Counted from the stretch's first letter, positions 1 through 8,088 are shown. The stretch: 15,699 nucleotides of DNA from UBA5342 sp965662645 (GCA_965662645.1 CBFIII010000075.1:1-15699); one strand, 5' to 3'. Numbers and translations: made by a program. Notes: generated by a model not told the origin, from the letters alone.

Positions 1-572
1 ATTATAAATTTAAAAGTACGACTAAAACAGTTAAACATAGGTCTTACCTTTATTACGATACTAATACTAATGATCGCCAATACTTCTATGCCCCCCGCAT
101 AGATGTAGTTGATGGCTCTGAACCTTCTATTGCCGATCTTCTTCGGCATGATTTAACACCTAAGTCAAAAGCAATATATTACACTTATGATGATTCAGGT
201 AATCGTAAATCAAGATATTTAGGACATATTATTGTAGGTCGTAGTGCTAAAGTTACCCTACCAACAGACAGCACTTCATTTGCTAGAAATAATGAAACAC
301 CTCACGTAATAGAAACGTCATTAAGTGAAGAGTTGATGGTTAAGATTTATCCAAATCCTACTGATGGTTTTATGCGACTTGAAATAATAGGGGCAGATCA
401 TTTTAATGATTCTGGATATATTATTTATGATGCTAATGGGAAAACGTTAAAAGAAGTTCAATCACTTAGTATTGATCAAAATATCGATATTCACGATTTG
501 CCAAGCGCTATTTATGTATTAAGTCTTAAACTTAATGGTGAGATTTCTCAATGGAAAATCATTAAGCAATAG
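1..572 (+). CDS. C-terminal part of a T9SS-secreted protein (type A sorting domain), 5' end outside window
   Basis: The reading frame is open from base 3 to the TAG at 570-572, so the gene starts before the window; a TTG at 333 is only an internal codon. About 190 residues are visible. The last ~75 form a type A T9SS sorting domain (TIGR04183-like). It begins KIYPNPTDG, has a central strand pair with YDANGKTL, and ends with AIYVLSLKLNGE followed by a basic tail, KIIKQ. In this family the domain directs passage through the outer membrane by the type IX system and is then cleaved, leaving the protein on the surface or released. Just upstream lies YYTYDDSGNRKSR, which resembles a single YD/RHS-type strand. 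From memory, such sorting-domain proteins often precede SpvB/RHS genes in Bacteroidota; here the RHS gene starts 127 bases downstream. The function of the N-terminal part cannot be judged. Confidence 0.85.
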   Translation, partial: YKFKSTTKTVKHRSYLYYDTNTNDRQYFYAPRIDVVDGSEPSIADLLRHDLTPKSKAIYYTYDDSGNRKSRYLGHIIVGRSAKVTLPTDSTSFARNNETPHVIETSLSEELMVKIYPNPTDGFMRLEIIGADHFNDSGYIIYDANGKTLKEVQSLSIDQNIDIHDLPSAIYVLSLKLNGEISQWKIIKQ

Positions 573-576
573 TTTA

Positions 577-622
577 GACATCCTCTCTCTTTTTCACCAC
601 ACGTGAGAAAGAGTAGAGTGTC
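577..622 (+). terminator. Strong stem-loop after the T9SS gene, likely terminator
   Basis: An 11-bp stem (587-597 CTCTTTTTCAC with 603-613 GTGAGAAAGAG, one U-G wobble) closes a 5-nt loop. It is extended outward, past small bulges, by two 4-bp helices (583-586 with 615-618, and 577-580 with 619-622). It begins 5 bases after the TAG stop. There is no long T-tract after the right arm, so it may act as a 3'-end stabiliser rather than a classical intrinsic terminator. It separates the T9SS gene from the RHS gene. Confidence 0.5.
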
Positions 623-699
623 TCTGTCTCTCGCAATAGAATGCAATTTAGTAATTTTATTATTCTTTCTTTTTTTTTGCACAATAGATCATAACTGTT

Positions 700-3600
700 A
701 TGAAACGACATATACTCTTTTTTCTTATATCATTATTTCTATTTCCTATAATAGCTCAAGATTATCACCAAGGGGATTCTTATAGCTTTAATGCAGACAA
801 GCAAGGTTGGCATATCTATGAAGCAAAAAATAGTATTAGACTATCTGACGGCTTCTCATATTCTGCCTCTTCTGCTGAGAGTTTTACCGCTAAGGTGAAC
901 AATAAGATACTTTTTCCCAACATGACGAATGCTTATCTAAAATCTGACGGGAAAACAACGACTTCAATAGCTTCTGAAGGTTACGCCGTAGGTGCGATCC
1001 CAGGGCAATTTAATGTTTCTCCCACGGGTGCAGCTACCTATACTATTCCTATAGAAGTGCCGCCTGGGGTGAATGGTATGCAACCTAATATTGCACTTTC
1101 TTATAACAGCCAGGCAGGTAATGGTATTGCTGGCTGGGGATGGAATATTTCGGGGTTATCGGCTATAACTAGCGTTAAGAGTACTGTATTTTATGATGGT
1201 ATCGCTCGTGGAATTGAATGGCAGTATGGAGATGCGCTAACACTTGATGGAATTAGACTAATTGTAATTGATGATTCTTATTATAGAGATAGCGTTGTAT
1301 ATCGAACAGAAATTGATAATGGAATGCATATTGTGGGATATGGTGTTACTTATATCACTAGTGTTCAGACGCCAACAAGAAGTACTTTAGGACAACCGAC
1401 ATATTTTAAAGTTAAGACTAAGGATGGAAAAACGATTACTTTAGGTAGTTCAAATAACAGTCGTCAGAGAAATGAATATGCTACTTATTCATGGCAGGTT
1501 ACACGAATTGAGGATAAGTATAAGAATTATGTCGCATTTGAATATGATTTTATTGAATATTCTGTAAATCGTTTGAGATTCGACTTTAGAATTGATGAGA
1601 TTACATATGGTCATATGAACTCTATTGTTGGAAAAGTTAAGTTTAATTATTCTAATACACGTAACGTAAAGCAAGAGGGGTATATTGCTGGTTTCAAGAA
1701 TTCAAATCAGTGTCTATTAGATAGCATACAAGTCTTTTCAGGTAGTGATCAGTTAAGGAAATACACTTTAAACTACAAGAGTGACGAGGATAGATTATTA
1801 TCTATTGGAGTAGAAGGTATGAATGGTTCTAGCTATAAGGAGACAGAGTTCGTATGGAAGACTAATGAATTTAATGTCGGAATAAATTCAGGGATATCAG
1901 TCGGAGGGGGCAATCTATATAATGAAATTATTAGTGATGGTTACAATGATGAATATTTTTTTGAAATAATTGGTAATGGAGATCTTGATGGATATGGTAC
2001 ATCTGAACTACTGATAAAATGGACATTCAAAGATACAAGAAAAGAAGGTGTTTGGCCATTTAGAAAAGATGTTGACTATTATAAATATACGTGGGGCTTA
2101 TATCGACGAATTAATGATACATACTATACATGTTTTTATGAGAAAGAATGGGACTTGGATGAAGAGTCTAATTTTATATTTTTAGATGCTGATTATGATG
2201 GGAAGGATGAATTATATTTTTTAGGAACTTATGAATGGGCTATTGAAGTTGTTCCTGGATCTGGTCTGTACCGAAATATAATATCACGTCCTTTGAAAAC
2301 GTATGAACCAGACTTAAATGTTTGTGTATTTTATGAGTCACCTTTGTGTTCAGGTTCTACAAGAGTTATTATTCCTGGAAATTTTGTGGGAGATGGTAAT
2401 ATTCATTTACTAAAGATTAATAAAGAAAATGAGATTGAAGCAATTTGTAATATGTTGGATAATACAACAGTAACACCTACTAATAATCTCAAGATTAAAG
2501 GAGAACTAAATAGACTACTTATTACAGATATTAATGGTAATGGAAAATCTGAGCTTTTTATGAGAGATGGTTCAGAAATGTACTTTTATGAGTTTAATAA
2601 TGATGATTTTGAACTTATTTATTCATATACTGCTTCTGATGCTCCTACTACGTATAATATTATTAGAACAGGAGATTTTAATGGAGATGGAAATACTGAT
2701 TTGTTGGTTGATAAGGATACTCAAAGTTTCAGCTCTCAGACTTATGAATTATGGGTTTCAGATGGAACTAGGTTAATTAAACAATTATTTTCTGGATTTG
2801 GAGTTTTTGATGCAAATACATCAATAAAAAACTTTTTCATTACAGATTTAGATGGAGATGGGTTAGATGATATTTTAGCAGAAACTTTTGATGACCAAAG
2901 TCAAAAACTCCATTATTTATTTAACAAAGGGGAGCTTAATTTTTCACAAGGCTATGTGCATAATTTAGCTCAATCACTTTCACCTTTTAGTAATTTGTTT
3001 GAGTATAAACATAACAAAAACATTATGCTTAAGTGGAATAATGGTCATCTAGAGGTTAATCACAATGCAATTTATAATAAAATTGATTCCATCAAAACAT
3101 TTAAAGGATCAACATGCATTGAATATAGTAGAACGGGAAATATATATTCTAATCGAGAAAGCACGCTAGACTGGGGGAATGAAGATGCTGATAATACAAC
3201 ACAGTATAGCCAATCTGTGATGGGGGGATTTGTTACTGTTACTAAAGTGTCAACAAACAATAATGAAAATCAAAGCTATAGCTATAATAATGCTGTTTTC
3301 TCTCCAAGTAAAGGCTTCTTGGGTTTTAAAAATACATCTTTAACTGACGAAAAGAATAACCTAACAGTAGCTCAAGAAATGAACTTTAATCAGGATTATA
3401 ATATATTATTGCCAAGTCATAGTAAGAAAATAAAAAATGGCTACTTGTTGAGTGAAAATAAGCAATATTCAACAATTGATTCAATTGGAGAGAAACGTTT
3501 TCGTATTTTAGCGGATTCCACTATTCAGAAGAATCACCTGAATAATACAGGAACAAAAACTACTTACGAATCTTACGACACAGATGGCAATCCAACGAGT

Positions 3601-6600
3601 ATAAAAACAGAGTATTACAATGGTGATAATCTAATTCCGAATTACTATCAGCAAACAACGACAAGTTATACTGATGAAGGTTCTTGGGGAGTAAAGTATT
3701 TACCTAGCAATATGACCAAATTAGTAAGCAATGGTGATGATACCGAAAGTCGAATGATGACATTTGATTATAATTCTAATGGAAGTTTATATAAAAAGAC
3801 GATAGCTCCAGATTCAACTTTTGAACTACAAACGACATACGATAGTTATGATGCTTACGGTAATGTAACATTCATTACGTCATCAACACCTAACGATGCT
3901 AGTATAAGTGCAGAAACAAGCACCATGCAATATACCGATGATGGTCGTTTTATTAAGTCGAAGACCTCAGGGGGAATGACCACATCTTACAAGTATGATT
4001 TAACAAAATCTCAGCTTTTAGCTGAAACATCGCCAAGTGGATTGACTACGCGTTACTTTTATAATGGTTTAGGGCAAAAGTATAAGACTCTATCGCCTAT
4101 TGGAGTAGAGAGTTATACCACACTTAATTGGGTGATGAATGATACTGATGCACCATCAGATGCATTGTACTACAGTCTTAGTAAGACATCGGGTGTGGCT
4201 GAAACACGCACTTACTACAATGCCAAAGGACAAGTACGGCGAACACTTAGTTATGGTTTTGGTGGTGAAAAGATATATGCCGATAAGGAATATGATAGTA
4301 AGGATCGTTTATCACGGGAGTCTTTACCTTACTTTAAAGGAGTCACAGCGCTTAAATGGACAATCTATGCTTATAACGCCTCTTACGATCGCTTATCTGA
4401 AGTTACAGCACCCGATGGTACTATAAGTAAAACTATCTATGATGATGCTAATCGTAAAGTGACGAGCCAAGTCAAAAAAAATGATGTTATACAGCAAAGC
4501 ATAAAATACACTAATGAGTTAGGTCAGACAGAAATCAGTGAGGACAATATGAGCAATAAAGTCCACTATGTTTATGATGTAGCAGGACGCTTAAAAGAAT
4601 CATGGGTGAATGATTTAACTCAGCATAAAACGACTTTTTCTTATGATAGTAGAGGCAATAGATTAAAAGTAACGGATCCTGATGCAGGTGTCATAAGTAA
4701 TACTTATGATGCATTAGGACGAATACTAACACAGACTAATGCCAGAGGGCACTATTCCATTTATAATTATGATGACTTAGGTAGAGTGTATACTCAAATC
4801 ACAAAAAAAAGCATAAATGGTTCTACACTAGAAACTCTAGAATATAATCATCTAAATAGTGGTGTAGCCATTGGTCAGCTCAACTGGGTTAAACTAAATG
4901 GTGAGACAAAAGAAAACTATTCCTATGATAATATGGGGCGAATGAATGGTGTTACTGAATATATAGATGGTGAGTCATTTCCTTATTCAAATACTTATGA
5001 TGATTATGGGCGTATAGCTAAGCAAAGTTATCCTAGTGGTTATACTATTGCCAATGTCTATAATGCGCAAGGAGATTTATGGCAGATTACTCATGATAAT
5101 CAAGTCATTTATGAGAATAGTGATTTTACTGCAATGGGGGCTCTTACTGATTACGATCTAGGCAGTAATAATGTAACTCGTAACTATGATAAGCTTGGTC
5201 GCTTAGATTATCAAGGCTGCGGATCTCGTCAAAGTATGAGTTATGCTTATGATGATATGGGTAATTTAGAATATCGTGAAGATGGTGTATATGCTGGACA
5301 AATAGAGACTTTTAATTATGATAATCTCAATCGCTTACTTGGTATTAAATATACAGCTTGGGGTGCTTATGAACCTAGCAAAGATAAATATATGACCTAT
5401 GATGCAACCGGTAATATTCTTTCTAAAACAGGCGTAGGAGCAGATATGAAATATGGGGAAAATGGAAAACCACATGCTCTCACCTCCATCAATACACCTA
5501 TGAATTATCAACCCAATAACCAGAATATTACATACACGTATTTCAATAAAGCAAAACTGATAACTCAAGGAAACTATACTTACCAATACACCTACGGCAT
5601 AGACCACCAAAGAAGAAAAACAGTCTATAAAGAAGGCAGTACTGTTAAGCGCACTAAATACTACCTAGGTAACTATGAAAAAGTAATAGATGAGAATGGA
5701 ACAAAAGAATACCACTACTTAAGTGCCGATTGCGGAATGTTTGGTATATTTGTCAAGACCAATGGGAATAGTGGCGAGTTAAAGTACGTTTTAACTGATC
5801 ATTTGGGCTCTTTGACAGAGGTGCTAGATGCTAGCACTAACCAACCAGTGCAAAGCCTTAGTTTTAGTGCTTGGGGGATGGCACGTGAGGCAGAAAATTG
5901 GAATAATGAGTTTACTGGCGAGTTATTTGCAGACCGTGGTTTTACAGGCCACGAGCATCTTCCTGCTATATTTGGCCTAATAGATATGAATGGGCGGATG
6001 TATGATCCTGTTCTGGGGCGTTTCCTTAGTCCCGATCCTTATGTGCAGTCTCCTGATTATGCGCAGAACTTTAATCGGTATGCTTATTGTTATAATAATC
6101 CGCTGGTTTATAGTGATCCTGATGGAGAATTTATTCTAACAGCGATGGTTGTTGGAGCTTTTATTAATTATGTTATTCAAGATATGAGTGGCAATATTGA
6201 TAGTGGTGGAGATGTTATAAAAGCTGTTGGTATTGGAGCTCTTACTGGTGCTGCAGGGGCAGGGGCAGGTAGTTTGGTTTCAGGTGCTGTTGGTGGAAGT
6301 GTGGGCTTCCTTGGTGGTGCTGCTATTGGTGGTGCAGGAGGTGCCGCAGGAGGTTTTGTAGGAGGTGCAGGTAACGCTTGGGCTAATGGTTCAAGTTTTA
6401 ATGAAGGTCTGATAACGGGGTTGAAAGTAGGAGGTGTCGGAGCTCTAACTGGTGGTGCTATTGGTGGGGTTTTTGGTGGTATTACGTCTTTTAGGCATGA
6501 TGGAAATTTCTGGACAGGAAACGGCGCAACGTTTGACCAAGTAGCTTCAATAACCACTACAGGAACTAAGGCTGAAGCATATACAAATAATAATGCTAAA

Positions 6601-7038
6601 AATTTTAGCGACAAACATTTTGGTAAGGTGAAGGGATTGAGTGATTTATATGCTGATGGTTCTATGCCTAATGGATATGAAAAAGTAGGTGATGATGTCT
6701 TTAACAAATATGGAACCAAGGTTTCAGGTACCACTGTTAAAGTTGGTTTAGGAAAATCAGATGTATATTTATACAAAAGTGCTTTTACATCCTCTAAACA
6801 ATTATATGTCACAATGGGGCATGAATACATACATGTTGGACATTTTAATTCAGGTTTATTTAATGTAAACAAGAGTGAGCATGCAGCCTATAGTTGGGAA
6901 GTTGCACAAAAACAGGCATTTGGTATGTTGAAATCTAATCAAACGTATAATATCAAGTATTTAAATCCTGGTTATTATGATTCAAGTTATGATTATACGA
7001 AATTTGCGAACCCCATAATTAATTCTTTAGGATTATGA
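700..7038 (+). CDS. Giant secreted SpvB / FG-GAP / RHS-repeat polymorphic toxin
   Basis: 2112 residues. The ATG at 700 gives a clear Sec signal peptide (MKRHILFFLISLFLFPIIAQ), so this start is preferred. An SpvB-type domain follows from about residue 98 (GAIPGQFNVSPTGAATYTIP, then GWGWNISGLSAIT). FG-GAP/VCBS calcium-loop repeats occur near 427, 495, 608, 658 and 716 (DLDGYG, DADYDG, DINGNG, DFNGDG, DLDGDG). YD/RHS repeats (YDxxGR) run from roughly 1020 to 1610. The RHS core follows: DHLGS near 1700, GRMYDPVLGRFLSPDP from 1765, ending DPDGE near 1810. The last ~300 residues are the variable tip, described separately. The order matches Tc-toxin TcB (SpvB, propeller, RHS) joined to TcC (RHS core plus hypervariable region), a family that folds into a hollow shell around its toxic C-terminus. 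An acidic 171-residue gene overlaps its stop by 4 bases (ATGA). Transport is probably Sec to the periplasm; the route beyond is unknown, and no sorting domain is present at its own C-terminus. Confidence 0.95.
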   Translation: MKRHILFFLISLFLFPIIAQDYHQGDSYSFNADKQGWHIYEAKNSIRLSDGFSYSASSAESFTAKVNNKILFPNMTNAYLKSDGKTTTSIASEGYAVGAIPGQFNVSPTGAATYTIPIEVPPGVNGMQPNIALSYNSQAGNGIAGWGWNISGLSAITSVKSTVFYDGIARGIEWQYGDALTLDGIRLIVIDDSYYRDSVVYRTEIDNGMHIVGYGVTYITSVQTPTRSTLGQPTYFKVKTKDGKTITLGSSNNSRQRNEYATYSWQVTRIEDKYKNYVAFEYDFIEYSVNRLRFDFRIDEITYGHMNSIVGKVKFNYSNTRNVKQEGYIAGFKNSNQCLLDSIQVFSGSDQLRKYTLNYKSDEDRLLSIGVEGMNGSSYKETEFVWKTNEFNVGINSGISVGGGNLYNEIISDGYNDEYFFEIIGNGDLDGYGTSELLIKWTFKDTRKEGVWPFRKDVDYYKYTWGLYRRINDTYYTCFYEKEWDLDEESNFIFLDADYDGKDELYFLGTYEWAIEVVPGSGLYRNIISRPLKTYEPDLNVCVFYESPLCSGSTRVIIPGNFVGDGNIHLLKINKENEIEAICNMLDNTTVTPTNNLKIKGELNRLLITDINGNGKSELFMRDGSEMYFYEFNNDDFELIYSYTASDAPTTYNIIRTGDFNGDGNTDLLVDKDTQSFSSQTYELWVSDGTRLIKQLFSGFGVFDANTSIKNFFITDLDGDGLDDILAETFDDQSQKLHYLFNKGELNFSQGYVHNLAQSLSPFSNLFEYKHNKNIMLKWNNGHLEVNHNAIYNKIDSIKTFKGSTCIEYSRTGNIYSNRESTLDWGNEDADNTTQYSQSVMGGFVTVTKVSTNNNENQSYSYNNAVFSPSKGFLGFKNTSLTDEKNNLTVAQEMNFNQDYNILLPSHSKKIKNGYLLSENKQYSTIDSIGEKRFRILADSTIQKNHLNNTGTKTTYESYDTDGNPTSIKTEYYNGDNLIPNYYQQTTTSYTDEGSWGVKYLPSNMTKLVSNGDDTESRMMTFDYNSNGSLYKKTIAPDSTFELQTTYDSYDAYGNVTFITSSTPNDASISAETSTMQYTDDGRFIKSKTSGGMTTSYKYDLTKSQLLAETSPSGLTTRYFYNGLGQKYKTLSPIGVESYTTLNWVMNDTDAPSDALYYSLSKTSGVAETRTYYNAKGQVRRTLSYGFGGEKIYADKEYDSKDRLSRESLPYFKGVTALKWTIYAYNASYDRLSEVTAPDGTISKTIYDDANRKVTSQVKKNDVIQQSIKYTNELGQTEISEDNMSNKVHYVYDVAGRLKESWVNDLTQHKTTFSYDSRGNRLKVTDPDAGVISNTYDALGRILTQTNARGHYSIYNYDDLGRVYTQITKKSINGSTLETLEYNHLNSGVAIGQLNWVKLNGETKENYSYDNMGRMNGVTEYIDGESFPYSNTYDDYGRIAKQSYPSGYTIANVYNAQGDLWQITHDNQVIYENSDFTAMGALTDYDLGSNNVTRNYDKLGRLDYQGCGSRQSMSYAYDDMGNLEYREDGVYAGQIETFNYDNLNRLLGIKYTAWGAYEPSKDKYMTYDATGNILSKTGVGADMKYGENGKPHALTSINTPMNYQPNNQNITYTYFNKAKLITQGNYTYQYTYGIDHQRRKTVYKEGSTVKRTKYYLGNYEKVIDENGTKEYHYLSADCGMFGIFVKTNGNSGELKYVLTDHLGSLTEVLDASTNQPVQSLSFSAWGMAREAENWNNEFTGELFADRGFTGHEHLPAIFGLIDMNGRMYDPVLGRFLSPDPYVQSPDYAQNFNRYAYCYNNPLVYSDPDGEFILTAMVVGAFINYVIQDMSGNIDSGGDVIKAVGIGALTGAAGAGAGSLVSGAVGGSVGFLGGAAIGGAGGAAGGFVGGAGNAWANGSSFNEGLITGLKVGGVGALTGGAIGGVFGGITSFRHDGNFWTGNGATFDQVASITTTGTKAEAYTNNNAKNFSDKHFGKVKGLSDLYADGSMPNGYEKVGDDVFNKYGTKVSGTTVKVGLGKSDVYLYKSAFTSSKQLYVTMGHEYIHVGHFNSGLFNVNKSEHAAYSWEVAQKQAFGMLKSNQTYNIKYLNPGYYDSSYDYTKFANPIINSLGL
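6127..7038 (+). other. Hypervariable RHS tip: glycine-zipper linker plus putative zinc-metallopeptidase toxin domain
   Basis: This is the part of the RHS gene after the conserved DPDGE end of the core (residues ~1810-2112). Residues ~1812-1925 form a hydrophobic Gly/Ala-rich stretch (ALTGAAGAGAGSL, FLGGAAIGGAGGAAGG, ALTGGAIGGVFGG) like the pretoxin or membrane-interacting linkers of polymorphic toxins. The last ~180 residues hold GHEYIHVGH, with the HExxH zinc motif at H2041, E2042 and H2045, a further His at 2048, and Glu at 2060 and 2067 as possible third ligands. HExxH with a downstream Glu is the gluzincin layout of zinc proteases; protease activity is inferred from this motif alone. Tips of RHS proteins are the exchangeable effector part, and the overlapping downstream gene fits a cognate immunity protein. 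Confidence 0.6.
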
Positions 7039-7550
7039 ATTATTTTTTTATTGTTGTGTTTTTTAGTTGTTCGCTAATGTGTTTTGGCGTTGAAAAATTA
7101 GAAGTTATTACTGTAGATTCTTTATTTGAAAGGGTAGGAAGAGAGTTGTCTAGTGCGATAGATGCTGAGTTTTCACTAGAAAATGTAATTTTTCTAGATA
7201 AGAGTTTATACAAACGGATATGTGATATTTATCCAGATTTTGTTATTAGTAATCCTTCGATTAAAGAGTTTTTGAAGGACTCTACAGTTGTATTAAACTA
7301 TGTTAGTTTGTCAACTTCTTATCATAATGTTGCTGATGTTGTTTTTAACTCAGACCAGAATTTATTAACATTTCTTAATGAAAAGTATGGGGTGATGAGT
7401 TTAAATCAAATTGAAAATAATATTCTCATTGTATATGATAATAAAGTTTTTTTTGTCACTTATAACGAAATTGCTGAATTTGCATTTGTTTTCACTCTAG
7501 TTAATGAGAGGAAGTTATCTGTTGATCTTAAATATCTTATTGTTGATTAG
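7035..7550 (+). CDS. Small signal-peptide-bearing acidic protein, candidate immunity protein for the RHS tip
   Basis: 171 residues, not recognised as a known family. The ATG at 7035 overlaps the RHS stop codon (ATGA), so the two are translationally coupled. That position is the classical one for an immunity gene. The N-terminus MNYFFIVVFFSCSLMCFG is a hydrophobic signal sequence with no lysine. Cleavage after Gly18 is plausible, and cysteines 12 and 16 lie in poor lipobox contexts, so a lipoprotein is possible but not supported. The rest is acidic (about 23 Asp/Glu against 13 Lys/Arg after the signal) and rich in predicted strands. A predicted periplasmic or envelope location implies that the toxin it would neutralise acts outside the cytoplasm. 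The gene is very AT-rich, like the end of the RHS tip, which fits joint acquisition as a cassette. The immunity role is inferred from position and charge, not homology. Confidence 0.6.
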   Translation: MNYFFIVVFFSCSLMCFGVEKLEVITVDSLFERVGRELSSAIDAEFSLENVIFLDKSLYKRICDIYPDFVISNPSIKEFLKDSTVVLNYVSLSTSYHNVADVVFNSDQNLLTFLNEKYGVMSLNQIENNILIVYDNKVFFVTYNEIAEFAFVFTLVNERKLSVDLKYLIVD

Positions 7551-7599
7551 AGGCTATGCTGGTGTAATCCTGACGAGTGAAATATAGCGAGTCCTGGTT

Positions 7600-7644
7600 C
7601 AAGCCTGTGGCTTGGACACAAAACGAGGGGAAGCTTTCAGCTTC
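7600..7644. repeat. Two short REP-like dyads with 3-nt loops plus a stray REP arm
   Basis: CAAGCC/GGCTTG with loop TGT (7600-7614) and GAAGCT/AGCTTC with loop TTC (7630-7644) are perfect 6-bp dyads. Between them, 7622-7630 is AACGAGGGG, the right arm of the main REP dyad found at 8042-8062. The stem sequences differ from those near the transposase, but the arm-3-arm geometry is the same. Confidence 0.45.
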
Positions 7645-7669
7645 GAAGCGTAGGCTTGTATGAGTGTAG

Positions 7670-7774
7670 GGTAAACGAAAAATCTACGCCCTCACCTCCA
7701 TCAATACACCAATAGGTTATCAGCCACCAAACCAAAATATAGAATACACCTACTCCGTCTCGCCCAAGAGATAG
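7670..7774 (+). pseudogene. Remnant of a second RHS gene
   Basis: The frame beginning GKRKIY then reads ALTSINTPIGYQPPNQNIEY plus TY (7688-7753). This aligns without gaps to residues 1593-1614 of the intact RHS protein upstream (bases 5476-5541), with 18 of 22 residues the same. After base 7753 similarity stops and the frame runs into the antisense regulator, ending at TAG 7772-7774; before 7670 there is a TAG stop. It is therefore a short internal piece of an RHS gene, from just before the conserved core. It is not a displaced tip and cannot be a gene. It differs from the local gene at several codons, so it came from another RHS copy or is an old duplicate. Confidence 0.75.
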
Positions 7775-7967
7775 CCTACTGTTGTGTCTACTAGCTTTGC
7801 AATTTTCTTAGCAGCCTCTATGCTTGGTTGCATCTCATCACGTTCGTACTTCCCTATTACAGAATAAGACGTCTTAAGAAGCTTCGCCAATTCCTTTTGC
7901 GAAAGGCTTTTTGCTTTCTAAGCTCTGTTATTCTGTTGTGTAAGTTTATTCGAGTCGGCTCATCCAT
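7750..7967 (-). pseudogene. Broken XRE-family helix-turn-helix regulator
   Basis: Read on the minus strand from ATG at 7967, the product begins MDEPTRINLHNRITELRK. After about 20 codons the frame must shift by one base, around 7905-7920, to continue SLSQKELAKLLKTSYSVIGK, then YERDEMQPSIEAAKK and VDTTVGYLLGETE, with TAG at 7752-7750. This is a Cro/CI-type HTH: the SQKELAKLL helix, the recognition helix around SYSVIGKYER, and the YLLGE tail. From memory, related Bacteroidota regulators run on some 40-50 residues past GETE, so this copy is also cut short, exactly where the RHS remnant begins. Both a frameshift in an A/T run and a 3' truncation make it non-functional as seen. Its original target is unknown. 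Confidence 0.75.
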
Positions 7968-7970
7968 GAG

Positions 7971-8010
7971 TGTGGCGAAAACGATGACTTAAGTATCTAC
8001 TTGTGCCACA
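7971..8010 (-). promoter_or_regulatory. Possible operator upstream of the dead XRE regulator
   Basis: A spaced inverted repeat TGTGGC (7971-7976) / GCCACA (8005-8010) encloses a smaller dyad AAGTA/TACTT with a 2-nt spacer (7991-8002). It lies directly upstream of the regulator's ATG on the minus strand, where an autoregulatory XRE site would sit. The arms are short, so chance cannot be excluded. Confidence 0.2.
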
Positions 8011-8037
8011 AAATACAAGAAAAAAATGTTAGCCCCC

Positions 8038-8088
8038 TCTGCCCCTCGTTTGTAACGAGGGGTTTGTTGCTAAGGCATTTGTAATGCC
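8038..8088 (+). repeat. REP-like unit 1: two adjacent dyads upstream of the transposase
   Basis: Dyad 1 has perfect 9-bp arms CCCCTCGTT (8042-8050) and AACGAGGGG (8054-8062) around loop TGT. After TTTGTTGCTAA comes dyad 2, with 6-bp arms GGCATT (8074-8079) and AATGCC (8083-8088), again with loop TGT. The whole is preceded by TCTG. The same two-dyad order recurs at 8995-9050 and 9260-9329. It lies 25 bases before the RAYT start codon, the usual position for the REP of a RAYT. Confidence 0.8.

Noticed and set aside
603..785. 60-residue frame overlapping the RHS start
   Set aside because: It runs through the terminator hairpin and overlaps the RHS signal peptide in another frame; no recognisable feature.
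4139..4426. 95-residue frame inside the RHS gene on the same strand
   Set aside because: It is an out-of-frame shadow of the YD-repeat region, which is continuous and well conserved in its own frame.
6177..6872. 231-residue antisense frame across the glycine-rich part of the RHS tip
   Set aside because: It is a Pro/Ala-rich mirror of the Gly/Ala-rich coding strand; no start context, domain or independent signal supports it.
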